DNA from: Collinsella sp. TF06-26
GTDB lineage: Bacteria; Actinomycetota; Coriobacteriia; Coriobacteriales; Coriobacteriaceae
DNA length: 64,000 bases
Assembly: GCF_002232035.1 (NCBI RefSeq)
Contig: NZ_NKXR01000003.1
Coordinates: forward strand, 124,001-188,000
Direction of reading: 5' to 3'
The notes under the pieces are model-generated. The model saw only the letters and a program-made list of their open reading frames with translations, was not told where the DNA came from and ran no database searches. Of the stretch, positions 16,295 to 24,719 are shown piece after piece. Position 1 is the stretch's first letter. Each line of letters opens with the position of its first letter. The translations under genes were made by a program, and so were the position numbers.

Positions 16295-17572
16295 TTACGG
16301 CGCGAGAACATCCAGCGGAACAACTTGGACGCCACGCTCGGTAACATAGGCTTGCGAACCAAACCCGATGATCACGACTTTCGAAACCGGCGGGTTGTTT
16401 CCGGCGGCAGCCATGCGTTTCTCGACAGCAACAAGGCTGTCAGACGCCTCTTCGATTTGAGCAGAGCTGAGTTTAACTTCGACCGGGATCCAGGTCCCAC
16501 CAGGAGCCGCAATGACCGCATCGACCTCTAGATCACGAGAATCGTGATAGTGATAGAGGCCCATTCCGTTTGCTCGCGCATAAACCCACAAATCATGGAG
16601 TGCCAGCGATTCAAAAAGCAGTCCGAGCGTCTTGAAATCTAGCAGCAAGGTCTCCGGAGTCGCCCCGAGCGCAGCGGCCGCCAGCGACGGGTCAGCAAGA
16701 TGATGCTTCTTTGATTCTCTTAAGTGCACCGGAGATCTCATTGCTGGATTCCACGCGGGAATATCGCGAACGAAGCTAACCCGTGCGAGAAGAGATATAT
16801 ACGATGCCGCCGTCTGTCTCGACACCTCTCCGCCAAGATCGGCCACGAGCGTCTTGAGTGTCGCCAAAGTGGATTCATTTCGCGCAAGCGATTCGATAAC
16901 GGCTTTGACCTTCTCAGGGTCGCGGCGAGAGCCGTCGACACGGGACAAATCTTCTTCGGCAACTATGCCGATGTAACGTTTGGCCATCACGGACGCAGCC
17001 CGCGCATCGTGTCCGACCGCCGCGGGCCATCCGCCGCGAACAACGCACTCGGCAATCGAGGCAGAGTCCAACGACCCGAAGGCGCCACTGAACTTTTCGC
17101 CAGAAATAATGCCCGACAGCTTAACTGCACCGCTGGATTTCCCGAGTTCGAAAAGCGTCATGGTATCCATGCGCAGTTTGGCGAATCTTCCAGCGCCACT
17201 GTGCATCGGACGTTCGTCGTCTCGCGGTGTTGCCGATCCCGTAAATATGAACTGACCAGGCTCACCGCCGCGGTTGTCGCACTCAAACCGTGCCGCGTCC
17301 CAAAGTTTCGGAACCTCCTGCCACTCGTCAATCAGCCGCGGCACCTCGCCGGAAACGGCAAGAGCCGGATCCGTCTCGGCGCGTAAGCGATTCTCGAAGT
17401 TGCGGGACGGGTCCATGAGAAGGAGCCTGGACGCCGCACGGGTCTCGGCCGTGGTCGTCTTTCCACACCATTTCGGTCCTTCGATAAGAACGGCACCGAA
17501 TATGCCCAGCAGCTGGTCGAGCTCATTTTCGACAATTCTGGTGTAGTACTTTTTTGGCATATTTATCACCAT
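16295..17572 (-). CDS. AAA-family ATPase with DUF4143, copy 2
   Basis: A 425-residue relative of the 12.4-kb ATPase. Walker A is EGPKWCGKTTTAE near residues 32-43. A conserved PRLIDEWQEVPKLWD Walker B-type segment, a DUF4143 middle and a C-terminal VDAVIAAPGGTWIPVEVK nuclease-like motif follow. The start may instead be the ATG at 17560 (MPKKYYTRIVENEL), which has GGTGAT nearby. It is monocistronic. The AT-rich upstream DNA contains repeated TTTAACC and TTTAC words near 17580-17650. Function in this family is not defined. Confidence 0.83.
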   Translation of the reverse strand: MVINMPKKYYTRIVENELDQLLGIFGAVLIEGPKWCGKTTTAETRAASRLLLMDPSRNFENRLRAETDPALAVSGEVPRLIDEWQEVPKLWDAARFECDNRGGEPGQFIFTGSATPRDDERPMHSGAGRFAKLRMDTMTLFELGKSSGAVKLSGIISGEKFSGAFGSLDSASIAECVVRGGWPAAVGHDARAASVMAKRYIGIVAEEDLSRVDGSRRDPEKVKAVIESLARNESTLATLKTLVADLGGEVSRQTAASYISLLARVSFVRDIPAWNPAMRSPVHLRESKKHHLADPSLAAAALGATPETLLLDFKTLGLLFESLALHDLWVYARANGMGLYHYHDSRDLEVDAVIAAPGGTWIPVEVKLSSAQIEEASDSLVAVEKRMAAAGNNPPVSKVVIIGFGSQAYVTERGVQVVPLDVLAP

Positions 17573-17705
17573 TGCTACCAGCGCGTTTAACCTAATTTAC
17601 AGTTTACATTTAACCAAATTTCGGTTCTCTGATTAACCATGTTTACGCAATTCAATTAACGAAACAGATTTAGGAGCCATTTTTGCGAACGGCTTAAGCT
17701 GTGGT

Positions 17706-17752
17706 GCAGTCATTGACGTTCTAAAAGACTAGTCGAAAGGGACACTCTTTTC
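17706..17752. repeat. GGGACGTTC-family repeat, partial copy
   Basis: GTCATTGACGTTCTAAAAGA with the GACTAGTC tag, then GGGACACTCTTTT. It has the same half structure as 16166-16218 and seems to be a shortened or distinct subtype. Confidence 0.6.
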
Positions 17753-17804
17753 ATAGCTCCGACACATGTGCCAACATGCCTGAAATCGGCGCGCTACAGA
17801 TTGC

Positions 17805-17940
17805 GCCCATCTACTACTTTTACTCCCGCACCCCTGACCATACGCCCCTATTTTCAAAAATCGCACGTTCGCTACCTGCAGTTTTAATATTGCGATTTTC
17901 ATCGTGCTTCGAGGTAAGCGACCAAAAGTAGTAGATGGCC
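17805..17940. repeat. CATCTACTAC-family long hairpin element, copy 2
   Basis: Arms GCCCATCTACTACTTTT and the inverse AAAAGTAGTAGATGGCC enclose an inner pair based on AAAATCGCA/TGCGATTTT. It is homologous to 6503-6640, including the CCCCTGACCAT segment and some right flank, but the inner stem differs. It lies in the 442-bp gap between the ATPase and the IIB gene. Confidence 0.75.
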
Positions 17941-18014
17941 CCAATTCCTGGCCGAGGGCATCTCGCCGCTCCTCCACGGGAAAATACGATCCGTTTTCCT
18001 CCGCCCCCAGGTAA

Positions 18015-18497
18015 TCACGCGAGCAGGTTCTCGATGGGATCGGGGTCGGAGCTGGGGAGATAGCGGATTTCTAGTTCTATGCCGAGCTTTTGTAGCTCTC
18101 TGAGAGCAGCGACGTCTGCATCGCCTATGGCGACTGCGGGCGTTACAGAGCGCTTGCCCTCCCCTGCTTGCATATGGCCAATGCTAATCTTGGTGATCGG
18201 CACACCGCCCTTGACCAGCGTGAGTGCATCGGCGGGCGACGCCACCATGATGAGAATCCATTGGCGCGGCGTTGCAGTATGAATGATGTCGATAGTCCTT
18301 TGCACCGAGAAAAACCGTGTCCAAACGCCTTCTGGCGCCGCCACCCTCATGGGCGCCCACTGGCGCGAATCCGCCGCGATCTCGTCGTTGACGATTAGGA
18401 CAAGGTTGGAACCCACGGCTTCGTTCCACAGCTCAACGTCTTGCCCGTAAATGAAACGGTCATCGATACGCGTGAGAAGGATCTTGGGTTGAGCCAT
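18015..18497 (-). CDS. Orphan mannose/sorbose-family PTS IIB-like protein lacking the active histidine
   Basis: About 160 residues, full length for the mannose-family IIB, and clearly related to the IIB at 28881-29363. In functional IIB the loop reads TRIDNRLVHGQV with phospho-His17. Here it is TRIDDRFIYGQD, so Tyr17 replaces the histidine. No IIA, IIC or IID is adjacent. It may be a non-catalytic regulator, a decaying duplicate or a IIB with altered chemistry. The start MAQPKILLTR at 18497 is preferred over the in-frame ATG at 18524 by homology. The ORF is otherwise intact, arguing against recent inactivation. Confidence 0.8.
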   Translation of the reverse strand: MAQPKILLTRIDDRFIYGQDVELWNEAVGSNLVLIVNDEIAADSRQWAPMRVAAPEGVWTRFFSVQRTIDIIHTATPRQWILIMVASPADALTLVKGGVPITKISIGHMQAGEGKRSVTPAVAIGDADVAALRELQKLGIELEIRYLPSSDPDPIENLLA

Positions 18498-18704
18498 GGC
18501 TGCCCCATTCTGTTTGAGACCCATACGAGCGGGACGTCGGCCACCAACTCAACAGCAGGTCAAGTAACAAATGGGCACTGCAGACATCACGCCTCTAATA
18601 TTAGTGCATTTAAAGTGAGAAAAGCCGTCAGAACACTTGCGCGGATGTGCGATGTCCCGTATCATAGACAGCCGTTGACGCCTCAGTTGCGTCATCATAT
18701 GGCC

Positions 18705-18780
18705 GCCAGCGTAGCTCAGTTGGTAGAGCACCGCTCTCGTAAAGCGGGGGTCACCGGTTCGAGCCCGGTCGCTGGCTCCA
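18705..18780 (+). tRNA. tRNA-Thr (CGT)
   Basis: The acceptor stem GCCAGCG/CGCTGGC is perfect. The D-arm GCTCAGTTGGTAGAGC, the anticodon stem CCGCT/AGCGG around CTCGTAA, the T-arm GGTTCGAGCCC and an encoded CCA end are all visible. Anticodon CGT reads ACG. No integrase or duplicated 3' end is nearby. Confidence 0.95.
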
Positions 18781-18792
18781 TTGCACAAGATA

Positions 18793-18815
18793 GCCGCCTT
18801 CGGGCGGCTTTTTTG
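18793..18815 (+). terminator. Terminator of tRNA-Thr
   Basis: GCCGCC-TTCG-GGCGGC followed by TTTTTTG, 12 bases after the tRNA. Confidence 0.9.
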
Positions 18816-19035
18816 TTGCCGATTTTGAGTGCGTACGCCCATCCAGGCATCGCGACGTCAACAGCGGCCCACTCGGTGGACTTCAGGTTTAATGCTTAGG
18901 GGCGGGGATTTACCAAAGTGAAATCTTAATGAAAAGAAACCCAGCTGCAACAATTGCTATGGCGAGGGCTCGAATTGGCCATATAGATCTAAAATGGTCA
19001 CAATATACAAATGTCGAGAGACATTGGCGATATAG

Positions 19036-19545
19036 ATGAAAAGAACTAAGGGTTTTCTTTTGTTGGTATTGATGCTGCTCGGACTGTTCTGCCTGAGTGG
19101 CCCTTCTTGGGCCAAGGCTGCCTGTCCTGAAGGTGAGCCTTAGCAGTCTTATACGGGCAGCCTGCTGATAACTGCTAAGGAGGGCGATGCCGACTCTCAG
19201 TCTGGGGTAAATCCCCTTGCCACTTTTGAGGGGGACGGCGGAACGGTCAAGCTTGACCATATTGGTAGCGGGATTTTGAGGTGGCAAGTTCTTCCGGACA
19301 AAATTGCGAACGATCCCTTCTCTTTTGCTGGAACGATTTATCTATACAAGGTTGTGAGCGGAAAACAAAAATACGTCGATTGCTATCCGACAAACGGGTC
19401 TGGAATTGCATTCACCGGCATTTCGGGGCAGATTGATACACATGTACGAAAGGGAACCTATGTGGCGCGTTGGGTTGGAGCTGCTGCAGGTCCGATATGG
19501 ATTGCGGTCTTGCGCCCCGATGTCCAAATAGGTTTCTCTCTCTAG
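19036..19545 (+). pseudogene. Secreted-protein gene interrupted by an amber codon
   Basis: From ATG 19036 the frame begins MKRTKGFLLLVLMLLG with a hydrophobic core ending SGPSWAKAA, a typical signal peptide. After 35 codons it meets TAG at 19141, then stays open to 19545. The part after the stop (…TFEGDGGTVKLDHIGSG…) reads as ordinary secreted protein, so the two halves probably belonged to one gene of about 169 codons. No family was recognised. Readthrough or a sequencing error cannot be excluded. Confidence 0.65.
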
Positions 19546-19559
19546 ACGGGAAGTTGCTC

Positions 19560-19925
19560 ATGGACGCCATATATGACGGAGATGACTGGGTCGATCATTA
19601 TACTTGGCGCCTGGTCGGCTCGAACGACAATGGGGATGTGGTGTTTGATGGACTATGTCCAAAGCATCTCCATCCTTTTGTCTCGTCGTTAATTGAGAGT
19701 TCCGCTCGTGTTGCCCCCTACAGCTCGGCATCGCTTCATGATACGGGCGTTTTGAAGACCATAAGGGAATCAATTGACGATGGCACGATGAGCGGCCCGC
19801 TGTTTTCTCGGCTTGTGGGGCTAGATGAGATTGGCTCGAAACGACTGCTTGCGGGCGAAAAAGTGGAACTCACTTATCGGTCGATGATTTCAATCCTGCG
19901 GCTAGCCGATGTTCTTCGCAAATAA
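19560..19925 (+). CDS. Hypothetical protein
   Basis: About 121 residues from the ATG at 19560 (MDAIYDGDDWVDHYTWRLVG). The frame is open back to 19470 without a good ribosome-binding site. It contains LVGSNDNGDVVFDGLC and a C-terminal helical part ending in RSMISILRLADVLRK. No family recognised. It lies 14 bp after the interrupted secreted-protein gene and may be a leftover of the same lost locus. Confidence 0.45.
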   Translation: MDAIYDGDDWVDHYTWRLVGSNDNGDVVFDGLCPKHLHPFVSSLIESSARVAPYSSASLHDTGVLKTIRESIDDGTMSGPLFSRLVGLDEIGSKRLLAGEKVELTYRSMISILRLADVLRK

Positions 19926-19947
19926 ATGAGGCTTCCCTATTCAAAAA

Positions 19948-20030
19948 CAGAAAACCCCGCCAAACGTGATTTCCCTAGGGAAAACCCGTTTGGCGGGGTC
20001 CTAGCGTGATTTCCCTAGGGGAATCACGCC
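19948..20030. terminator. Bidirectional hairpin region with a repeated GTGATTTCCCTAGGG word
   Basis: CCCCGCCAAACG/CGTTTGGCGGGG forms one hairpin and GCGTGATTCCCCTAGGG-type palindromic bases form a second. The word CGTGATTTCCCTAGGG occurs in both, 38 bp apart. It separates the convergent hypothetical gene and yhcH. Confidence 0.65.
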
Positions 20031-20060
20031 ATCAGACGAACAGCTCAGCCGAGCAGCTCG

Positions 20061-20534
20061 CTACTCCTCCCAGTAGGCGTCGGCAAGCAACTTAAAGCAG
20101 ATCTTCTTGACCGGCTGTGCGCCATCGCCCGGGAACTCGAGCGTGGGCATGTGGGGCTCGCCGGCAACGAACAGCGCGAATTTGTCGTCGGCAAGATCGC
20201 CGGCGATCGAAGCGTCGGAATCGACCAGATCGTAGTCGTCCTTCTCGTCAAACTCCTGGACCAGCGTCAGGCTGCCCGTAGCGACCTTGAAGGCCTCGCG
20301 ACCCTCGACGTCGATCTGCAGGTCGTGATAGCGCTGATGCGTCTCATAGTGAGCCTCAGCCTCGGGACGCGTCGTGGGAGACATGACGTTCGCAAAGACC
20401 TTCTCACCCAAAATCGGATGGCTGCCGACCTCGAGCTGTGCCGGGTCGTTCTCCTCGAGCCAGTCGATCAGCACGTCGAGGCCCTTGAGCATTCCGCGGT
20501 ATTCCTCGATATCGCCCAATGCACCGTAAATCAT
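20061..20534 (-). CDS. YhcH/YjgK/YiaL family protein (DUF386)
   Basis: A 157-residue cupin-like protein of the YhcH/EbgC family, often encoded with sialic-acid, amino-sugar or beta-galactoside genes and thought to act on sugar anomers or derivatives. The segments HYETHQRYHDLQIDVEG and FALFVAGEPHMP carry the conserved metal-binding-type residues. It follows a nagA remnant and a lacC copy, consistent with a role in amino-sugar or tagatose metabolism. Confidence 0.82.
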   Translation of the reverse strand: MIYGALGDIEEYRGMLKGLDVLIDWLEENDPAQLEVGSHPILGEKVFANVMSPTTRPEAEAHYETHQRYHDLQIDVEGREAFKVATGSLTLVQEFDEKDDYDLVDSDASIAGDLADDKFALFVAGEPHMPTLEFPGDGAQPVKKICFKLLADAYWEE

Positions 20535-20566
20535 CTAAATCCCCTCTCGGATCGTTTATTTGGCAG

Positions 20567-20690
20567 CTACTCGGTAAATGCATTACCGACGCTGTTGCCA
20601 CCCACATACGTCTCGACCAGGGTAAGGTCGGGATTGAACACGACAGCATCGGCGTCGCGCCCCGGCATAATGCTACCGCACTTGTCGTCG
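20567..20690 (-). pseudogene. 3' remnant of a nagA gene
   Basis: Read on the minus strand, about 38 codons spell DKCGSIMPGRDADAVV, then TLVETYVGGNSVGNAFTE and a stop. This matches the C-terminus of the intact NagA at 23432-24601 almost residue for residue. Homology stops upstream, so only the tail remains. It suggests that an extra nagA once preceded yhcH, or that a duplication boundary lies here. Confidence 0.85.
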
Positions 20691-20738
20691 ACTCTAACCA
20701 CAAGCAAGCAACCGATGCCGGGGGCGGCGCACAGGCTC

Positions 20739-21674
20739 CTACAGCTCGGTCACGACAACGTCGTTGTAAACCTCGTCCCAACGATCCATAACCAAGTGGC
20801 CAGTCATGGGATCCATGGCATTGAGCTTGCCGCAGGTGTTGGCGGTACGCAGCACCGTCTCGTCATCCGCGCCAGCAGCAATCGCATGTGCGAAGCCGGC
20901 AATGGTCGAATCGCCAGAGCCCGTAGCGTTAACGGCGGGGATATCGGGGGTCTTGGCGCGGAATGCACGGCCATTATGGAATCCCACGGAGCCGGCAGCG
21001 CCCATGGACACGACGACCCAGGGGATATCGGAGAAGCGGGCATCAGAGGCGAGCGCGGCGCGGAGCTCGTCCACATCGTCGGTGGTAAAGCTCGTGCCCA
21101 GAAGGCCGTTAATCTCGGTCAGGTTAGGCTTGACCAGCTCGGGCTTAATTTCGGACTTAAGGGCGGCCTCGAGCGAAGCACCCGAGGTATCGAGCAGCAC
21201 CTTGGCGCCGGCGTTCTCGGCAATACCCGTGATCTTGGCGTAGTAGCCCGCCTCGACACCACGGGGCAGCGAACCCGAGATGGTAACGACAGCGGCCTTG
21301 CTCGCAAGCTCGGCGAACTTGGCGGTAAAGGCATCGAGCTCCTCGGGGGCAATCGTCGGGCCGCTCTCGAGTAGCTCGGTCTGGTTGCCGGCGTGGAGGA
21401 TGTTAAGGCAAATGCGAGTCTCGCCCTTGATGGGTACAAAATCATTCTTAATGCCGTTGGCATCCATGAGCTCGGCCATGTAGGCGCCCATGTGGCCGCC
21501 GAGTAGACCGGTTGCCACAACGTCGTCGCCCAGCTGACCCAGTACACGGGCCACGTTGAGACCCTTGCCGCCGGCGGTCTTTTCGGGCGTCACACGGTTA
21601 ACGTCGTCGATAATGAGCTCATCGAGCTGATAGCGCGTATCGACGGACGGGTTCATCGTAACGGTGAGGATCAT
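20739..21674 (-). CDS. lacC: Tagatose-6-phosphate kinase (PfkB/LacC family), copy 2
   Basis: A 311-residue paralogue of the kinase at 1808-2743, with near-identical N-terminus, the TAGGKGLNVARV motif and the NATGSGDSTIAGFAHAIAAG signature. Flanking YhcH, NagA and AgaS suggest that it phosphorylates tagatose 6-phosphate produced by the amino-sugar branch. The ribosome-binding site is AAGGAG. It follows lacX copy 2 by 59 bp, repeating the order of the first locus, so the pair was duplicated as a unit. Confidence 0.88.
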   Translation of the reverse strand: MILTVTMNPSVDTRYQLDELIIDDVNRVTPEKTAGGKGLNVARVLGQLGDDVVATGLLGGHMGAYMAELMDANGIKNDFVPIKGETRICLNILHAGNQTELLESGPTIAPEELDAFTAKFAELASKAAVVTISGSLPRGVEAGYYAKITGIAENAGAKVLLDTSGASLEAALKSEIKPELVKPNLTEINGLLGTSFTTDDVDELRAALASDARFSDIPWVVVSMGAAGSVGFHNGRAFRAKTPDIPAVNATGSGDSTIAGFAHAIAAGADDETVLRTANTCGKLNAMDPMTGHLVMDRWDEVYNDVVVTEL

Positions 21675-21733
21675 TTTTAGCTCCTTATCTCGCAGGCTCC
21701 TTATGCCTCGCGATACGAGTCGACAAAACGGAA

Positions 21734-22615
21734 TTACAGAATCTCAATCGTGAACGAGCGAACGACGGTCTCCTTGGGCTTGGCGACAAGGCAGCCGCGC
21801 TTGTGCTCAAGCACGTCGTCCTCATCGGAGCAGGTCGAAAGGCCGCCCCAAGGCTCAACTGCCACAAAATCGCCCTCGGGCTTGCTCCACACAATGAGAT
21901 ATGGGAAGCCCTCAAAGCTCAGGCGAACGCCCTTGTCCTCGCCCTTTTTGGAAAGCGTGACCTGGCGGCTCTCGAGCACGTCAAAGATGGTCTCCGCAAA
22001 ATCGAAGAGCTCGTGCGACAGGGGCAGCGTCTTTCCCACCATGGGGTTCTTGGAGCGCTTGTCCACGTCAATCAAGCCAGTCGAAGGGACAGCGGTGCAA
22101 AGCTCTGCAGCCTCTTCTTTCTCAAAGCGCAACTCGTAGTCCGTATAGGCCTCGCCCTCATCGAGCGGGCACCTAAAGCCGGGATGCCCACCGATAAAGA
22201 ACGGCATGTCCTCGGTGCCCTCGTTGGTAACCTCATAGGAGACACGCACGGCGGCGTCCTCGAGCGTATAGCGGGCGACGAGCCTAAACGGATACGGATA
22301 ATCGCTCAGCAGCGCGGCGTTATCCTCCGAAGCCAGGCACATAGCCAACTCGTTCTCGCCTTGGCTCAGCAGCTTCCACTCCTGCTTGCGCGCAAAGCCG
22401 TGGCGAGCGAGCTTTACATGATGCCCGGCAAACGTCATGGCGCTGTTGTCGCGCAAGCCTCCGCAAATCGGGAAGCAAATCGGCGCCTGGCCGGACCACA
22501 CGGTGGGATCACCCTGCCACAAGTACTCGCGACCTCCGGCCTCAATCGAGGTAAACGAGCCACCAGCCGTGGAAACCTTAATAGAAATCGAATCGTTGGA
22601 GAGAGCGTATTCCAT
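21734..22615 (-). CDS. lacX: Aldose 1-epimerase-like protein LacX, copy 2
   Basis: A 293-residue LacX paralogue of 2797-3678, with REYLWQGDPTVWSGQAPICFP, HGFARKQEW and FFIGGHPGFRCPL. The start MEYALSND matches MEFVLDNG of copy 1 and follows AAAGGATGGGCA; the in-frame extension to 22750 is rejected because it overlaps the divergent flavodoxin promoter. It is probably co-transcribed with lacC copy 2. Confidence 0.85.
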   Translation of the reverse strand: MEYALSNDSISIKVSTAGGSFTSIEAGGREYLWQGDPTVWSGQAPICFPICGGLRDNSAMTFAGHHVKLARHGFARKQEWKLLSQGENELAMCLASEDNAALLSDYPYPFRLVARYTLEDAAVRVSYEVTNEGTEDMPFFIGGHPGFRCPLDEGEAYTDYELRFEKEEAAELCTAVPSTGLIDVDKRSKNPMVGKTLPLSHELFDFAETIFDVLESRQVTLSKKGEDKGVRLSFEGFPYLIVWSKPEGDFVAVEPWGGLSTCSDEDDVLEHKRGCLVAKPKETVVRSFTIEIL

Positions 22616-22771
22616 TGCCCATCCTTTCGAACAACTGCTTTTTGCTCGCAAGTACCCGTCTCGGCTCTGACCAATGGACAAACCCGCACGCTCATCGATG
22701 CGTCCGGTATCCCGGCCATGTAACGGGGTACCATACAGACATTGATGCAATTACAGCTGAAAGGCCTTCTT

Positions 22772-23356
22772 ATGCGAACCATCATTCTTTATGCCTCACG
22801 CCACCACGGCAATACGAAAAAGCTCGTGGACGCCATCGTCGAGGCGCACCCCGAAATCGATACCCTCGACGTGAAAACACTCGGCAAAAACGAGTATCCC
22901 AACCTGCACGAATACCATCTGATTGGTGTCGCCACGGGCATCTATTACTCCGAGATCGACAAGGACATGGCACGCGTGCTCACTAACGTGTTGCAGCCGC
23001 AGGACAAGGTGTTTGGCCTTATGACCTACGGTGGCAAAAACAAGTGGTACGGCAAGGATATCGATGGCATCTGCCGCATGAGGCAGGCCATCTTTATGGG
23101 TGTCTACGGCTGCCCCGGCTTTGATACGTGGGGGCCGTTCAAACTCACCGGCGGTGTCCAAAAGGGGCACCCGACCGCTGAGGAAATTAAGGGTGCCGTC
23201 GACTTCTTCGACAAGATCGAAGACGAGTATGGAGACATCATCGTCGAAGAGTACGCCAAGCGCGAGAAGCGCCTAGCATACGAGAAGGAGCATCCTGCAG
23301 GAGGCCTGGTGGCCGGCGTTAAGCGTACGGCAAAGAAAATCGCTAGCAAGCTGTAA
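22772..23356 (+). CDS. Flavodoxin-family protein
   Basis: About 194 residues with a flavodoxin-like FMN-binding start: IILYASRHHGNTKKLVDAI resembles the phosphate-binding loop, GVATGIYYSEI follows, and LMTYGGKNKWYG resembles a ring-binding segment. The lysine-rich C-terminus may be a membrane- or nucleic-acid-contacting tail. Electron-transfer partners are not evident. The start at 22772 follows AAAGG. It stands alone with its own terminator. Confidence 0.8.
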   Translation: MRTIILYASRHHGNTKKLVDAIVEAHPEIDTLDVKTLGKNEYPNLHEYHLIGVATGIYYSEIDKDMARVLTNVLQPQDKVFGLMTYGGKNKWYGKDIDGICRMRQAIFMGVYGCPGFDTWGPFKLTGGVQKGHPTAEEIKGAVDFFDKIEDEYGDIIVEEYAKREKRLAYEKEHPAGGLVAGVKRTAKKIASKL

Positions 23357-23387
23357 CTGTAAAGGTGCTTTTGAGCGTTTAACCCGT

Positions 23388-23429
23388 ACGGCGGGTCCGA
23401 GCAGATTCGGGCCCGCCGTCTTTTTCTTT
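23388..23429 (+). terminator. Terminator of the flavodoxin-family gene
   Basis: ACGGCGGGTCCG pairs with CGGGCCCGCCGT, followed by CTTTTTCTTTC. It is located between the convergent flavodoxin and nagA genes. Confidence 0.8.
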
Positions 23430-23431
23430 CG

Positions 23432-24601
23432 TTACTCGGTAAAGGCGTTGCCGACGCTCTGGCCGCCAACATACGTCTCGACGAGGGTGAGCTCATGGTC
23501 GAACACGACAAAGTCGGCGTCGCGACCCGGCATGATGCTGCCGCACTTATCCTCGATGTGCGCGGAGCGTGCCGGCACCTCGGTTGCCATGCGAATGGCG
23601 ATATCGGCGCTGGCGATGCCCCAGTCGACGATGTTCTTGACGCCCTGGGCAAGCGTGAGCACCGAACCGGCAATGCTCTTGCCATCGGCGAGCCAGCACA
23701 GGTTGTCCTTCATGATGACGTCCATGCCGCCGCTGGTGTAGCTGCCCTCGGGCATGCCGCCGCAGCCCAGGCAGTCGGTGATGAGTACCGTGTGCTGCCA
23801 GCCCTTGGCCTGCAGCAGCGCCTTGATGGCGGCAGGGTTTACGTGCTTGCCGTCACAGATGATCTCGGCGTAGGTCTCGGGCGTGGACATGGCAGCACCC
23901 ACGACACCGGGCTCACGGTGATGCAGCCCGCGCTGGCCGTTATAGGTATGCGTAAAGCAGCTGGCACCGGCGTTGATGGCGGCGATGCACTCATCGTAGG
24001 TGGCGTCGGAGTGACCGATGCTGGTCACCACACCCTTGGCGTTCAGAGCAGCCGCATAAGCAGCGGCACCGTCGCGCTCGGCCGCCATGGCGCTCTTAAC
24101 GATGCGACCACCCGCAGCCTCCTGCCACTGATCGAAGACCTCCTCGGAGGGATCGATAAGATAAGCGGGGTTCTGCGCGCCCACGTGCTTCATGGTAAAG
24201 AAGGGGCCCTCCAGGTAGATGCCCTGAATGCGAGCACCGCAGAAGTCGGGGCCGCGACCCTCGTCCGCCTGAGCGATGGCGGCGCAGGCGTCCTTGATCT
24301 GCTCAACGCCATCGGTGAACGTCGTGGGCAGCCAGCTGGTGGTACCGCGACGGGCGAGCTCAGTCGAGCTGATATCGATGCCCTCGGGATCGTTATCAGT
24401 AGTTGAGTGGTTGTAGAAGCCATGGATGTGAGTATCGACCATACCCGGTGCGATCCACGATCCCGTGTAGTCCTTAATCTCGCAAGAGGGCTCGTCGGCC
24501 TGCCAGGCGCCAAAGACGCCGTCCTCGACCATAAGATAGCCGCCCAGTTGCGGGCCTGCCGGCAAGAAGAACTTGTCAGCCTTAATTGCGTACGTGCTCA
24601 T
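23432..24601 (-). CDS. nagA: N-acetylglucosamine-6-phosphate deacetylase
   Basis: Removes the acetyl group from GlcNAc-6-P or GalNAc-6-P in the cytoplasm. The 389-residue amidohydrolase shows the metal motif DTHIHGFYNHST, the mid-barrel EGPFF and GHSDATYDE, and the TDCLGCGG segment with the catalytic aspartate. The start ATG at 24601 follows AAGGAG; an in-frame GTG lies two codons upstream. Placement next to agaS and lacC copy 2 suggests an AgaA-like role on GalNAc-6-P. Confidence 0.9.
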   Translation of the reverse strand: MSTYAIKADKFFLPAGPQLGGYLMVEDGVFGAWQADEPSCEIKDYTGSWIAPGMVDTHIHGFYNHSTTDNDPEGIDISSTELARRGTTSWLPTTFTDGVEQIKDACAAIAQADEGRGPDFCGARIQGIYLEGPFFTMKHVGAQNPAYLIDPSEEVFDQWQEAAGGRIVKSAMAAERDGAAAYAAALNAKGVVTSIGHSDATYDECIAAINAGASCFTHTYNGQRGLHHREPGVVGAAMSTPETYAEIICDGKHVNPAAIKALLQAKGWQHTVLITDCLGCGGMPEGSYTSGGMDVIMKDNLCWLADGKSIAGSVLTLAQGVKNIVDWGIASADIAIRMATEVPARSAHIEDKCGSIMPGRDADFVVFDHELTLVETYVGGQSVGNAFTE

Positions 24602-24663
24602 ATGCACTCCTTGCTTCTAAAGCAGTTGACTGTGGTGATGCTTATACCCAGCTCACGTAAAAC

Positions 24664-24701
24664 AAAAAGCGCCCGCCCGCCGTTATGAGCGGACGGGCGC
24701 C
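24664..24701 (-). terminator. Terminator of agaS
   Basis: GCGCCCGTCCGC and GCGGGCGGGCGC pair imperfectly, followed by TTTTTGTTTT on the minus strand. Confidence 0.8.
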
Positions 24702-24719
24702 CTTACAGGGGGGACGCGA

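Noticed and set aside
18705-18780. tRNA-Thr as the attachment site of an integrated element
   Set aside because: No integrase is nearby and no second copy of the tRNA 3' end was seen in the window.
18910-19287. A minus-strand frame ending in a hydrophobic stretch
   Set aside because: It overlaps the secreted-protein pseudogene on the other strand, begins with non-conserved sequence and has no ribosome-binding site.
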